Of a stretch of DNA of 64,000 nt, positions 7,453 through 15,162 are shown one piece after another. The stretch is taken from positions 1 through 64,000 of IMG/VR virus record IMGVR_UViG_3300038427_000657; one strand, written 5' to 3'. The stretch comes from a virus. A model generated the notes under the pieces. It was given only the letters and a program-made list of their open reading frames with translations. It did not search any database and was not told where the DNA came from. The position numbers and the translations under genes were made by a program. Positions within the stretch are counted from its first letter, which is position 1. Each line of letters opens with the position of its first letter.

Positions 7453-8195
7453 GAAAAAAAACGGTTATATATTTCTTCGTCTAATGCTTTCTTGGCTTTC
7501 TGAAAATATGTCTTATCAATCTCAATTCCAATGAATTTTCGATTTAGATTTCGACATGCTATACCTGTTGTTCCTGCACCCATACAATTGTCCATCACAA
7601 CATCTCCTACGTTTGTATAAGTTTTTATCAAATACTCCAATAATTTTATTGGCTTTTGAGTCGGATGTCCATCTTTCATTCTTGGATTTGGAATCTTAAT
7701 CACACTTCGAGCATGCCTAAACCCGTCATTTTTTTTAGATGACGGTCTTTGAGGATTATAACTTCCCGCTTTATATTTTCCTGTACGATTAATTTCATAA
7801 GGAGTACCCTTTGTCCGTTGTTCGTTATAAGTTGGAAGTTTTTTATAGAAGACCAAAATCAATTCATGGCTTCGAAGTGGTTGATTATTTATATTCATTT
7901 GTCCCGATGAAATAGTTTTTTCCCAAACTATATCATATCTAAAAAATTTAAGATTACTCATAACAAGTCGGCTAGCAAATGGCTGAGTTGCTGTAAATAC
8001 CATGGCACCATTGGGTTTAATAATTCTATGATATTGTTCCCACAATTTATCGAATGGTATTATAATATCCCACTTATTCTGTGTAATCCCATAGGGTAAA
8101 TCAACTAAAATCATATTCACAGATTCATCAAATACTTTTTCCGGCATAATTTTAAGACAATCACCTTCATAAATTGTAATAGTTTTTTCTACCAT
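7449..8195 (-). CDS. DNA methyltransferase (DPPY-type, beta order)
   Basis: 248 aa. DLPYG (32-36) is a variant of the catalytic DPPY motif; near the C-terminus MDNCMGAGTTG is the SAM-binding FxGxG-type motif, giving the permuted (beta) order of N4-cytosine/N6-adenine methyltransferases. HPTQKP precedes it, as in that family. Pairs with the nuclease downstream. Upstream lie a near-consensus sigma70 promoter (8202-8229) and, inside it, a TATTTAT box. Confidence 0.88.
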   Translation of the reverse strand: MVEKTITIYEGDCLKIMPEKVFDESVNMILVDLPYGITQNKWDIIIPFDKLWEQYHRIIKPNGAMVFTATQPFASRLVMSNLKFFRYDIVWEKTISSGQMNINNQPLRSHELILVFYKKLPTYNEQRTKGTPYEINRTGKYKAGSYNPQRPSSKKNDGFRHARSVIKIPNPRMKDGHPTQKPIKLLEYLIKTYTNVGDVVMDNCMGAGTTGIACRNLNRKFIGIEIDKTYFQKAKKALDEEIYNRFFS

Positions 8196-8201
8196 AGTAA
8201 T

Positions 8202-8229
8202 ATTATATAGTATAAATACTAATTGTCAA
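8202..8229 (-). promoter_or_regulatory. Near-consensus sigma70 promoter with internal TATTTAT box
   Basis: TTGACA, 16 bp, TATAAT; a TATTTATA box lies at 8211-8218. Dual control of the methyltransferase is possible. Confidence 0.7.
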
Positions 8230-8263
8230 TTTATATCATATTGCAATTTTTAGTCAACATTTC

Positions 8264-8291
8264 GAAAAAAAATACGCCTAAACATTTAGGC
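8264..8291 (-). terminator. Rho-independent terminator
   Basis: GCCTAAA-TG-TTTAGGC hairpin followed on the minus strand by a run of eight T. Probably ends the giant RNA upstream; a weaker T-tract makes it partly bidirectional. Confidence 0.75.
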
Positions 8292-8302
8292 ATATTTTAT
8301 AA

Positions 8303-8332
8303 ATTATCATTAAAGTTCACAAAAAATGTCAA
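8303..8332 (-). promoter_or_regulatory. Early-like promoter ahead of a terminator
   Basis: TTGACA and GATAAT with 18-bp spacing. Anything started here would meet the terminator at 8264-8291 within about 40 nt. Confidence 0.4.
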
Positions 8333-8334
8333 GG

Positions 8335-9431
8335 ATTATCACGAAACGTTCCCCGAAGGTCTATCTCGACAATTTTGTGATTTACTTTGAGTGAGAATAC
8401 CTCATTGTGTACCGGCCTTCTAAGATTATCGCTACCTTGCGGATAGCCTTCCTTTTCATCCAAATCCACCGTTGCGGGCAACGTATGGTTTATCCGGTAA
8501 GCCTGCCTGTTTTAGTTGGTGGCGTTTCCAACCTGACGATGACGTATTCCGTATTTCATCTAACGTCTGCCTTGCGAGCAGTAAGAGGGGCTAACCTCTC
8601 CGTTATCTTCAACGCGAACAACTTTCGCCTTGCGAGCTACGGTTGCCTGAATTACCTTACGGCTCCAGAATTAAGACTTTTTCAGTTATCGCGGGCACCG
8701 GCTTTGCGTTTTCTAATAGATAACCGGGTTTGACCCCAGTAGCCTACTGTGTATAATACAGTTGCTCTACCTTGAGCTATATCAACCTAACAAACTTGTG
8801 CGGTGCCTGTGGATTCATACCTTTTGGAGATACAAAATGCCACACAAGTCCTAACTTTCCCTTGCGAGTACTTATTCATCTTTCAAGATTCCGTCCTTGG
8901 TATGAGCCGTGGCCGGTTTCTATCAGATTGTCGTGAAGCTTTTGGTTGCTGGCCTCAAACCTCACTACTTTGCTTAAATCTTAACTCTCACTGTTGCGCT
9001 TGGCAGATGGTAGTGCTCGACGGCATCGTTAGTAGATATCTTACAGTGTTACCCTCAGATACCATTTTCCATCCCAGCTTTAAGTGTAACACCATCTTTT
9101 GGATGATATTTACAGATTTCGCTCGTTGTATCGGTGTCCAACCTTGCGATTGGTGAGTGGCCGTTAGGGGCCATCCCTTTGGCCGTATTGCTACGGTTTA
9201 TCTTTATGAAGTCACCTTGCGGCAACTCCAACGGAGACGATACTCCCCGTTAAATCTACTGACAAAGAACAAATATTCATAGTGTGAACAACTATAGTGT
9301 TGTTTACTTACGCCGTCATTACATCGGCACACATGATACGGTTGACTGAACAACTACTACCTTTCGGCGTTTCGTACCGTATGAACACAAACCATTATGA
9401 TTTCATTCGAAAGCGTTCCGAATTCAATCGT
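8335..9431 (-). ncRNA. Giant structured RNA 1 (GOLLD/ROOL-like candidate)
   Basis: About 1.1 kb with no credible ORF, started by an early-type promoter (9438-9465) and followed by a terminator. Four strong hairpins crowd 9138-9251: CCAATC-GCAA-GGTTGG, CCGTA-GCAA-TACGG, AGTTGCC-GCAA-GGTGACT and an 8-bp AACGGGGA/TCTCCGTT stem. Three have GNRA loops. A tRNA-Ile-like module (8716-8786) is embedded. Large ornate phage RNAs next to or containing tRNAs are known (GOLLD, ROOL); membership needs a covariance search. The plus-strand frames here are shadows. Confidence 0.75.
8716..8786 (-). tRNA. tRNA-Ile(TAT)-like module inside giant RNA 1
   Basis: Normal D-arm (TAGCTCAAGGTAGAGCA), perfect anticodon arm ACTGT-ATTATAC-ACAGT with anticodon TAT, and a T-arm CTGGG-GTCAAAC-CCCGG-like hairpin. 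The acceptor pairs only through about 4 bp (GATA/TATC) and there is no CCA, so it is probably a structural domain rather than a charged tRNA. Confidence 0.55.
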
Positions 9432-9437
9432 GAATAC

Positions 9438-9465
9438 ATTTTATCATATCCACACTTTTTGTCAA
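9438..9465 (-). promoter_or_regulatory. Early-type promoter of giant RNA 1
   Basis: TTGACA, 16 bp, TAAAAT; predicted start near 9431. Confidence 0.7.
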
Positions 9466-9514
9466 GCCTCTCTCCGATGTTTCGGCATCTTGTTGAAGAT
9501 AGCCTTGACTAAAT

Positions 9515-9591
9515 TGGTCAGAATGGTGAGATTCGAACTCACGCTCTCAAGCTCCCGAAGCTTGCGCTTTCCCAAACTAAGCTACATTCTG
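9515..9591 (-). tRNA. tRNA-Pro(CGG)
   Basis: Acceptor CAGAATG/CATTCTG, anticodon stem CAAGC/GCTTG with loop TTCGGGA, T-loop TTCGAAT, encoded CCA. Confidence 0.92.
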
Positions 9592-9683
9592 ATTTCAAGA
9601 TACCGATTTACTCTTTTCTGAGGGACCTTTTTATGTTGTTTCCTACAACTAGACAATTTTTTATTGCTGTGTGTATCTTAAAT

Positions 9684-9757
9684 TGGTGGGCAATATAAGA
9701 ATTGAACTTATCTCTATACCGTGTCGAGGTATTATTCTGCCGATAAACTAACTGCCC
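9684..9757 (-). tRNA. tRNA-Val(GAC) with C33
   Basis: Acceptor GGGCAGT/ATTGCCC, stem ATACC/GGTAT, loop TCGACAC, encoded CCA. Position 33 is C instead of the near-universal U; T-loop is TTCAATT. Between it and tRNA-Pro lies a 92-nt spacer with a GTTGT/ACAAC hairpin. Confidence 0.8.
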
Positions 9758-9770
9758 ATAATCAGCAATA

Positions 9771-9798
9771 ACTATATCAGATTTTTGGAAAACGTCAA
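9771..9798 (-). promoter_or_regulatory. Early-type promoter for the Val-Pro tRNA unit
   Basis: TTGACG, 16 bp, TATAGT, ending 13 nt before the tRNA-Val 5' end. Confidence 0.75.
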
Positions 9799-9821
9799 GC
9801 CTCTTTAATATTTTGCGTAAA

Positions 9822-9876
9822 TGGCGGGCGGGCAACGACTTGAACGTTGTGAGACGGCAAAACCGCCATCCCGCCC
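9822..9876 (-). tRNA. 55-nt minimal tRNA-like element
   Basis: Perfect 7-bp acceptor GGGCGGG/CCCGCCC with GCCA end and a perfect T-arm CAACG-TTCAAGT-CGTTG, but only one small hairpin (GGCGGTTTTGCC) in place of the D- and anticodon arms. One base separates it from the next tRNA. Likely still recognised by RNase P and the CCA end machinery, but cannot decode normally. Confidence 0.6.
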
Positions 9877-9877
9877 G

Positions 9878-9947
9878 TGGTGGTCAAGAGTGGGTTTGAA
9901 CGCACTACTTTCCCGTAAAGGATGTTCTGCTTTTAAATTACTTGACC
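9878..9947 (-). tRNA. Degenerate tRNA, possible Val(TAC)
   Basis: Acceptor GGTCAAG/CTTGACC, discriminator A, CCA present. D-arm weak, anticodon region TCC-TTTACG-GGA could present TAC, and the T-arm AGTGCG/CCCACT has a C-C mismatch with a 6-nt loop. 70 nt overall. Identity low confidence. Confidence 0.5.
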
Positions 9948-9951
9948 AAAA

Positions 9952-10026
9952 TGGCGCTTCATAAGGGACTTGAACCCTTATAAGGCGGTTTAGGGGCGCC
10001 TGTTCTTGCCATTGAACTAATGAAGC
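9952..10026 (-). tRNA. Putative amber suppressor tRNA (CTA anticodon, C33)
   Basis: Acceptor GCTTCAT/ATGAAGC with discriminator G and CCA, T-arm AAGGG-TTCAAGT-CCCTT. The 17-nt anticodon arm is GGCGC-CCCTAAA-CCGCC: anticodon CTA, C at position 33 and a C-C mismatch at 31-39. By code it would read UAG. UAG still ends several genes here (for example 45721-45723), so wholesale recoding is unlikely. Confidence 0.65.
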
Positions 10027-10117
10027 GAAAATGTGAATATTTGAAGATAGAATGAATGAATTAATGATTTTGTCATTTTCCGAAATCTATGTAAAGATGT
10101 TCTTCATTCTGGTTATA

Positions 10118-10145
10118 AGTATATCAAACTTTTGGAAAGTGTCAA
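10118..10145 (-). promoter_or_regulatory. Early-type promoter for the aberrant tRNA trio
   Basis: TTGACA, 16 bp, TATACT; its transcript would carry the CTA tRNA, the degenerate Val and the 55-nt element. Confidence 0.75.
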
Positions 10146-10162
10146 GCCTTTTTATTTTCGCA

Positions 10163-10200
10163 TAAAAAACCCGCTGGAGTTTTAATTCAGCGGATTTTTT
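10163..10200. terminator. Bidirectional terminator
   Basis: Stem CCGCTG/CAGCGG flanked by A- and T-tracts on both sides; ends the barrel-protein gene at 10234-10785. Confidence 0.8.
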
Positions 10201-10233
10201 CTATAACTTGTAACCTGAGTTTTTAAGTAACTC

Positions 10234-10785
10234 TTAGAACAGAACTTGAAGACCAATTGTATAGCTAAGTTTATTTTCAAATCTACCAAATGTATCATTA
10301 GCAGCATTAAGGTCAAATGGAGCTTCAATACGACCAAAAAGGTTGACATCTTTCTTCAAATAAAATCTAAGGTCAGCCTCAGGAGCAGCAGTCCATTTTA
10401 ACGGTTGATCACCATAAGCAGCACCAATGTTAACACCTGCATCAGATTGCAAATTACCTATTCTAAACAATCTTGGATCCAAGTATGCTTTTGTAGATAA
10501 TGCCCAACTACTATCGGTAACATCTGAATAACTTATACCTTGGCGAATACCGCCCTCAATAGGGAGAAGCAACTTACCAGTATGACCAAGTTCAAGATTA
10601 AGACCGACAGTAGAATTATTTAATTTATCGTTATTAATTGCCGATGAACCACCACCGCTTAGAGCAAATGTCCACGGACCTACAGCAGCTGCGTTGGTTG
10701 ATAAGTCAACAGCAGAAACTGCGGTTACTGATAACAATAATGCTATAGCAAATAACGCACCAACTAATGTTTTAATATATTTCAT
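10234..10785 (-). CDS. Secreted outer-membrane beta-barrel-like protein
   Basis: 183 aa with a clear Sec signal peptide (MKYIKTLVGALFAIALLLS, cleavage near AVSA-VD) and a mature domain of alternating polar/hydrophobic strands ending in Phe (GLQVLF), the hallmark of outer-membrane barrels. It has a real ribosome-binding site (AAGGAAAAATC-ATG), a roughly 120-nt leader, its own promoter (10906-10933) and a strong terminator, unlike most neighbours. Possibly captured from a Gram-negative host; might alter the cell surface or exclude other phages. Confidence 0.8.
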   Translation of the reverse strand: MKYIKTLVGALFAIALLLSVTAVSAVDLSTNAAAVGPWTFALSGGGSSAINNDKLNNSTVGLNLELGHTGKLLLPIEGGIRQGISYSDVTDSSWALSTKAYLDPRLFRIGNLQSDAGVNIGAAYGDQPLKWTAAPEADLRFYLKKDVNLFGRIEAPFDLNAANDTFGRFENKLSYTIGLQVLF

Positions 10786-10905
10786 GATTTTTCCTTTTTT
10801 ATTTTTTACATTTTCATTATAACCGTTTTAATGATTAATAACTATTCTTCAAAAGCTATTTTCAATCAATAAAATTTCTATAATTATTTTCTAACATTAG
10901 ATTAT

Positions 10906-10933
10906 ACTATAACAAATCTATCAAAAAAGTCAA
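10906..10933 (-). promoter_or_regulatory. Promoter of the barrel-protein gene
   Basis: TTGACT, 16 bp, TATAGT, about 120 nt upstream of the ATG. Confidence 0.65.
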
Positions 10934-10944
10934 CGAATTTCTTT

Positions 10945-11793
10945 TCAGATTATAAAATCCTTATAAGATTCATGATATTCTCCAATAGTATAATAAAATT
11001 TGTTTATTAACTCAATTATTTCAGGCGTCAACCTTTGTTTTGCTTTATCAATTGTGGATTGAGGAATAGAACGAACACCATAAAATGCTTCGGCAATGGA
11101 ACCTGCAATGGCTGCAATAGTATCAGTATCACCCTTGGTATAAACTGCATTACGAATGGCTGACTCATAATCCGTGGATTCCATAAAGCATATTAATGCT
11201 TGAGGAGCGGTTACATCACATCTGATAGTAGTTTTTGGTAACAATCGTAGTTCTTCAACAGTCATATTCAACATATGACCAAAACTCTTTTCCACATATG
11301 ATTTAATTTGTAATTTTGACTTTCCATGCAATGCCATATAAATGGCAGAAACAATTGATTGAATTCCACGAGCCGATTCTGGAGAATTATGTGTCATTCT
11401 GATACTTTCTAATGCTACAGATTTTGCTATATTAAAATCGTCATAGTATAAACCAATAGGACTACAACGCATCATACATCCATTTGCATAACTATTCTTT
11501 ACTGTAATTCCGCCTTCACTAACCCATTCATAAAATCCACTTCCATATCCTTTATTTGGATATTTTGACGCCCACTTTTTGTATAATTCTGCAAATGGAG
11601 GATAACCTATAGGCGAATCATTAATAGTAAATGTTTGTAAAATTGCATCAGCAGTAGCGCAAGTAAGAACGGTATCATCCGTAAAACGTGAATTTCTTCC
11701 ATCAAACAAAGAAAAATTTCTATCATCTACAAAATTAAGACCAGCACCTTCGTAGGGTGAACCGACTATATCTCCTATAATTGCTCCAATCAT
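10945..11793 (-). CDS. ADP-ribosylglycohydrolase (DraG/ARH family) 1
   Basis: 282 aa, full length for the family. GAIIGDIVGSPYE (3-15), FTDDTVLTCATADAIL near 37-52 and GDTDTIAAIAG near 235 supply the Asp/Thr residues that hold the two catalytic metals. Removes ADP-ribose from proteins or nucleic acids in known members. Last gene of a four-gene operon, 3 nt after a second ARH-like gene. Host or phage target is unknown. Confidence 0.9.
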   Translation of the reverse strand: MIGAIIGDIVGSPYEGAGLNFVDDRNFSLFDGRNSRFTDDTVLTCATADAILQTFTINDSPIGYPPFAELYKKWASKYPNKGYGSGFYEWVSEGGITVKNSYANGCMMRCSPIGLYYDDFNIAKSVALESIRMTHNSPESARGIQSIVSAIYMALHGKSKLQIKSYVEKSFGHMLNMTVEELRLLPKTTIRCDVTAPQALICFMESTDYESAIRNAVYTKGDTDTIAAIAGSIAEAFYGVRSIPQSTIDKAKQRLTPEIIELINKFYYTIGEYHESYKDFII

Positions 11794-11796
11794 AAA

Positions 11797-12993
11797 TTAT
11801 TTTTCTTTTATATTGTTCAGTATGTCTTTTATAGCATCTTTATTAACATTGTATTCTGTTCTTTTTCTTTGTGTTGTAATTTCAGGCAACGGGTCACCCA
11901 TTACTCCTTCCATTGGTTGACAATATCTTATCCATTTTTCAGGTGGAGAACTGATAATTCCAATCATACCACCAACAATAGCACAATTTGTATCAACATC
12001 ACCAAAACATTTACAAGTATCAATTAAAACCTTTTCATACATTTCATCTAATGGATATAAGGATAATGCCTGTATTGTTAAAAATACACATAATGGAACT
12101 GTATCTTGACAAGTAACATATGTTCCATTTCCTAAAATTTCAATCAGTTTCATCAAAGGTATGTCCAATGGAAGTTCCTTTGCTTTAAGAATACCTTTTT
12201 TTACTTGGCTATCAGGAATAAATTCCAAGATGTAATCATAGATTTTCTTGGTATCCATATCTGTGACATAATTTGTATTCAACACCTTTTCCGATTTATA
12301 TACCCATTCAGACAACGAAATACACTTTGCTAATGATGCAATAGCAATAGCACCAGCAATCCCTTCCGGATGACAATGAGTTGGTTCTGCTGATAACGTT
12401 GCTTGTTTAACAACTTCTTCAATTGGAGAAAGATAAAAATACGCACCCAATGGAGGAATTCTCATAGCAGACCCATTACCACACGAACCAACTTTTTGTG
12501 GAAGAAATTTTTGACTACCATCTTTTCTTAATTCCGATAAAGCATCTTTGACAGATTTACCATGCGCAATATCACCTATTAACACATCAATGTTTGATGG
12601 ACTTTCGCCTCTCTGAAATGTTAAATTTGCTTCTCTCCAAGGTTTACCCTCATAAATATCTTTTAACACTTTCCTAGTCATCAATCCGTAACCATAAATT
12701 TCACCATCAGGGTCACGGGTATAATATCTAGTTGCCCATTCCATCGCTAACTTATCTTGTAAAATTTTCTTGTTGTTAAACAAGTGATTTACCAAAACGA
12801 TTGCCTCTTCCGTGTCATCGGAATATTGGAATGATTTTCCCATAGGGTCTATGTTATCTATCCCAAATTTAGCAATTCCTTCATCCAACGCTTTTAATAT
12901 GTCTTGAGCGTAATAAAACTGTCCAACATTTCCAATACAATCACCAACCCACAAACCTTTGAGGGATTTTACCATTAATTCTATATTATTCAT
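11797..12993 (-). CDS. ADP-ribosylglycohydrolase-like protein 2
   Basis: 398 aa, larger than ARH 1. SLKGLWVGDCIGN (9-21), YSDDTEEA and the late GDVDTNCAIVGG metal-binding motif identify the DraG fold; SCGNGSAMRIPPLG and EPTHCHPEG match conserved family segments. The first SDDT motif follows the family pattern, so activity is plausible. Central gene of the DUF1152-ARH-ARH operon. Confidence 0.85.
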   Translation of the reverse strand: MNNIELMVKSLKGLWVGDCIGNVGQFYYAQDILKALDEGIAKFGIDNIDPMGKSFQYSDDTEEAIVLVNHLFNNKKILQDKLAMEWATRYYTRDPDGEIYGYGLMTRKVLKDIYEGKPWREANLTFQRGESPSNIDVLIGDIAHGKSVKDALSELRKDGSQKFLPQKVGSCGNGSAMRIPPLGAYFYLSPIEEVVKQATLSAEPTHCHPEGIAGAIAIASLAKCISLSEWVYKSEKVLNTNYVTDMDTKKIYDYILEFIPDSQVKKGILKAKELPLDIPLMKLIEILGNGTYVTCQDTVPLCVFLTIQALSLYPLDEMYEKVLIDTCKCFGDVDTNCAIVGGMIGIISSPPEKWIRYCQPMEGVMGDPLPEITTQRKRTEYNVNKDAIKDILNNIKEK

Positions 12994-13032
12994 AATATCA
13001 TTATATTCCAGCTACAATTTTGATTCCCATAT

Positions 13033-13923
13033 TTAATACGGTATTGATTGAGACATTCTTGTAGGAATTGACATTTCCTCAATAGTCGATATTGACTCCG
13101 CAAAAGTAAAATGATTCTCCAATAGAGGAATAATATTATTCTTTTTAATAACAACATCTCCATCAAAAAACCACATGATACCCATTAATGGGGATAAGAA
13201 TACTAAAACTTCAGGATATATAGATGACTCATTTTGATACCATTTTTCTCCAACCAATCCTTCTATGGAAGGTATTATTCTTGGATGAATATGACTTTTT
13301 CTATAATTTGGAAGATTTGCTATGTTTTCATAGGCAGATTTGTAAAATTGAAATGATGACATATTTTTAGTAAGAGAACAAGAACCAAGAAATGCATCAT
13401 CTTTTATCAATTCTGCCATATTTTCCAACGCATGATAATGAGAAATTTGTTCTTCAACTTCACAACCAAATCCAAAAACAACCAACCACTTTTTTATTGG
13501 AATGTTTTTAAAAGCTGCAAGAGCCACAAAATCTTCTCCTACAGTTCCTTTAAACTCTTCATCACCATGCATTAAAGAATCCACACCACAATCAACCATA
13601 ATAACATGGTCAATATTATGTTTTTCAATTATCTTTTCATAACTTTTTCGGAGAATAGAAGGACCAACTCTACCATCAATATAAATAGGTTTCTTTATAA
13701 ATTTGGCAAGTGGAATTTCAGGCAAAAAAGATGAACTATCATGTTCATTCTCATCAACTATTGAAGAAACTAAATGGGAAAATTGATGACTATGAAAGAA
13801 ACAATTCATGCCCATTCTTGTTAACGTGTAATAAATAGGTAATGTTCCGTAAATATCAAAACCACCACCCATACCACACAGCAGAACGTTAGCACCCTCT
13901 ACTTTACTAGGTAGATTTAACAT
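13033..13923 (-). CDS. DUF1152-like protein
   Basis: 296 aa. The N-terminal CGMGGGFDIYGTLPIY glycine-rich signature matches DUF1152, whose members are mostly of unknown function. A VDCGVDSLMHGDEE segment in the middle is also conserved-looking. Placed between a small protein and two ADP-ribosylglycohydrolases, it may act on the same metabolite or modification; that is inference. Confidence 0.8.
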   Translation of the reverse strand: MLNLPSKVEGANVLLCGMGGGFDIYGTLPIYYTLTRMGMNCFFHSHQFSHLVSSIVDENEHDSSSFLPEIPLAKFIKKPIYIDGRVGPSILRKSYEKIIEKHNIDHVIMVDCGVDSLMHGDEEFKGTVGEDFVALAAFKNIPIKKWLVVFGFGCEVEEQISHYHALENMAELIKDDAFLGSCSLTKNMSSFQFYKSAYENIANLPNYRKSHIHPRIIPSIEGLVGEKWYQNESSIYPEVLVFLSPLMGIMWFFDGDVVIKKNNIIPLLENHFTFAESISTIEEMSIPTRMSQSIPY

Positions 13924-14074
13924 AGTTATTTTTAATCAACCTTTCCAATTTCTTAAGAGCATATTTCGTCAGAGGCATTGTTTTCTGTAATTGTAACAAA
14001 GCTTCCTTTTCTGTTGTTAAAGGATTGTTTAACCTACCTTCCAATGTTGGCCAATTCAGAACATTTTTTTTCAT
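13907..14074 (-). CDS. Small 55-aa protein, first gene of the ADP-ribose operon
   Basis: Starts at the ATG 9 nt downstream of an early promoter and overlaps the start of the DUF1152 gene by 17 nt, implying translational coupling. Lys/Leu-rich and helical (ALLQLQKTMPLTKYALKKL). No family recognised. Confidence 0.65.
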   Translation of the reverse strand: MKKNVLNWPTLEGRLNNPLTTEKEALLQLQKTMPLTKYALKKLERLIKNNYVKST

Positions 14075-14082
14075 ATCATTTT

Positions 14083-14110
14083 ATGATACCACAAGTTTAG
14101 AAAAAGTCAA
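14083..14110 (-). promoter_or_regulatory. Early-type promoter of the ADP-ribose operon
   Basis: TTGACT, 16 bp, TATCAT, upstream of the genes from 14074 down to 10945. Confidence 0.75.
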
Positions 14111-14118
14111 GCGTATGA

Positions 14119-14745
14119 TTATTTTTTATTTTCAACAAACTTGTAGAATTTATTAGCAACTAACAAAACATCTTCTTCTGTGGGAACAGGAGAATTAATA
14201 TTTTCAAAACTTCGTTTATATTGAATCCATGCTAATGATTGTCCAAGAATATCGGCACGGATTTCATAAGCATTTTTGTTAACTGATTTTACTTCCGATG
14301 AAGGTATAATTTTTTTGGTATTGGTAGGTAAATATTCCATTTCCTCAGAAGTTAATACATTAGTAAGAATATTCTTTTCTGTACCATTTTTTATATCAGA
14401 AGATTCTTTATTGACACCACCAAAACAATTCTTTGATTCAGTGGATGTATTTTCATTCACAATTACTTCAAAATCTTCCAATCCTCCAAATATTTCTTGT
14501 TTAAACCAATTTTTAGCAGCTTCTATCCAACGTATCTGTTTATCTTTTTCAATATTACTTAATTCTCTATTTCTTCTATTCCAATTAATATTCCATCCAC
14601 TATCCGAGCCATCACTCGGATACCATTCATCTATTTTTTTAATTATTGCAGCTGCATTTTTAATTTTAAGTTCTACTTTACCTTTTTTTAGAATGATGAT
14701 GGGAGTTGAATCTGAATCCTTGTAGTTTGATTCGCTTTTATTCAT
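14119..14745 (-). CDS. Hypothetical protein
   Basis: 208 aa, charged, with a central low-complexity Asn/Thr/Ser/Lys stretch and an ordered C-terminus (SLAWIQYKRSFENIN). Preceded by AGAAAGG, a plausible ribosome-binding site 10 nt before the ATG. No clear promoter of either class. Confidence 0.65.
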   Translation of the reverse strand: MNKSESNYKDSDSTPIIILKKGKVELKIKNAAAIIKKIDEWYPSDGSDSGWNINWNRRNRELSNIEKDKQIRWIEAAKNWFKQEIFGGLEDFEVIVNENTSTESKNCFGGVNKESSDIKNGTEKNILTNVLTSEEMEYLPTNTKKIIPSSEVKSVNKNAYEIRADILGQSLAWIQYKRSFENINSPVPTEEDVLLVANKFYKFVENKK

Positions 14746-14822
14746 AACGTAAACCTTTCTGTGTGTGTTGTTGTAGAATTCTTTTGAATTCCAACAATAT
14801 ATATTAACACGAAAGAGAAAGT

Positions 14823-15161
14823 TTATTTTTTATTTTCTATTTGTTTTCTTAAATTCTTTACAAATTCATGAAGTTTATAATTGTATTTGATAGGCATTTC
14901 ATAAAGTAATTCTTCCTTGGAAAGAACCCAGTCACCTTTTGCTGTAGGGTCAATTCTAGCACCGACAGAAGTTTTTCCTGATTCTGCATCAGTTCTATAT
15001 GTAAATGCTAATAAACCTTTTCTATTCAAAGTATTCTTGACAACTTCTTCAATCCTTTTTTTATCTTCATCAGAAATGTCAAAATCATCAACAAGTTTAA
15101 TACCATTTAAAAATCCAATAACGGATTCAGTTATAATTTTTTTTACTTCAAATTTTTTCAT
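14823..15161 (-). CDS. Hypothetical protein with VKKxIxES N-terminus
   Basis: 112 aa. Start set at 15161, 2 nt after the upstream gene, with GAAAGAAAT before it. N-terminus KFEVKKIITESVIGFL resembles those of the proteins at 17405 and 18772 (hydrophobic-basic helix). Possibly a shared capsid-targeting or prohead-entry signal; inference. Confidence 0.65.
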   Translation of the reverse strand: MKKFEVKKIITESVIGFLNGIKLVDDFDISDEDKKRIEEVVKNTLNRKGLLAFTYRTDAESGKTSVGARIDPTAKGDWVLSKEELLYEMPIKYNYKLHEFVKNLRKQIENKK

Positions 15162-15162
15162 A

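Noticed and set aside
8407-9156. Plus-strand open frames of 108 and 117 codons over the giant RNA
   Set aside because: Composition is not protein-like, there is no promoter or start signal on that strand, and the minus strand holds promoter, hairpins and terminator.
9608-9835. Minus-strand 75-codon frame
   Set aside because: Crosses tRNA-Val and its promoter.
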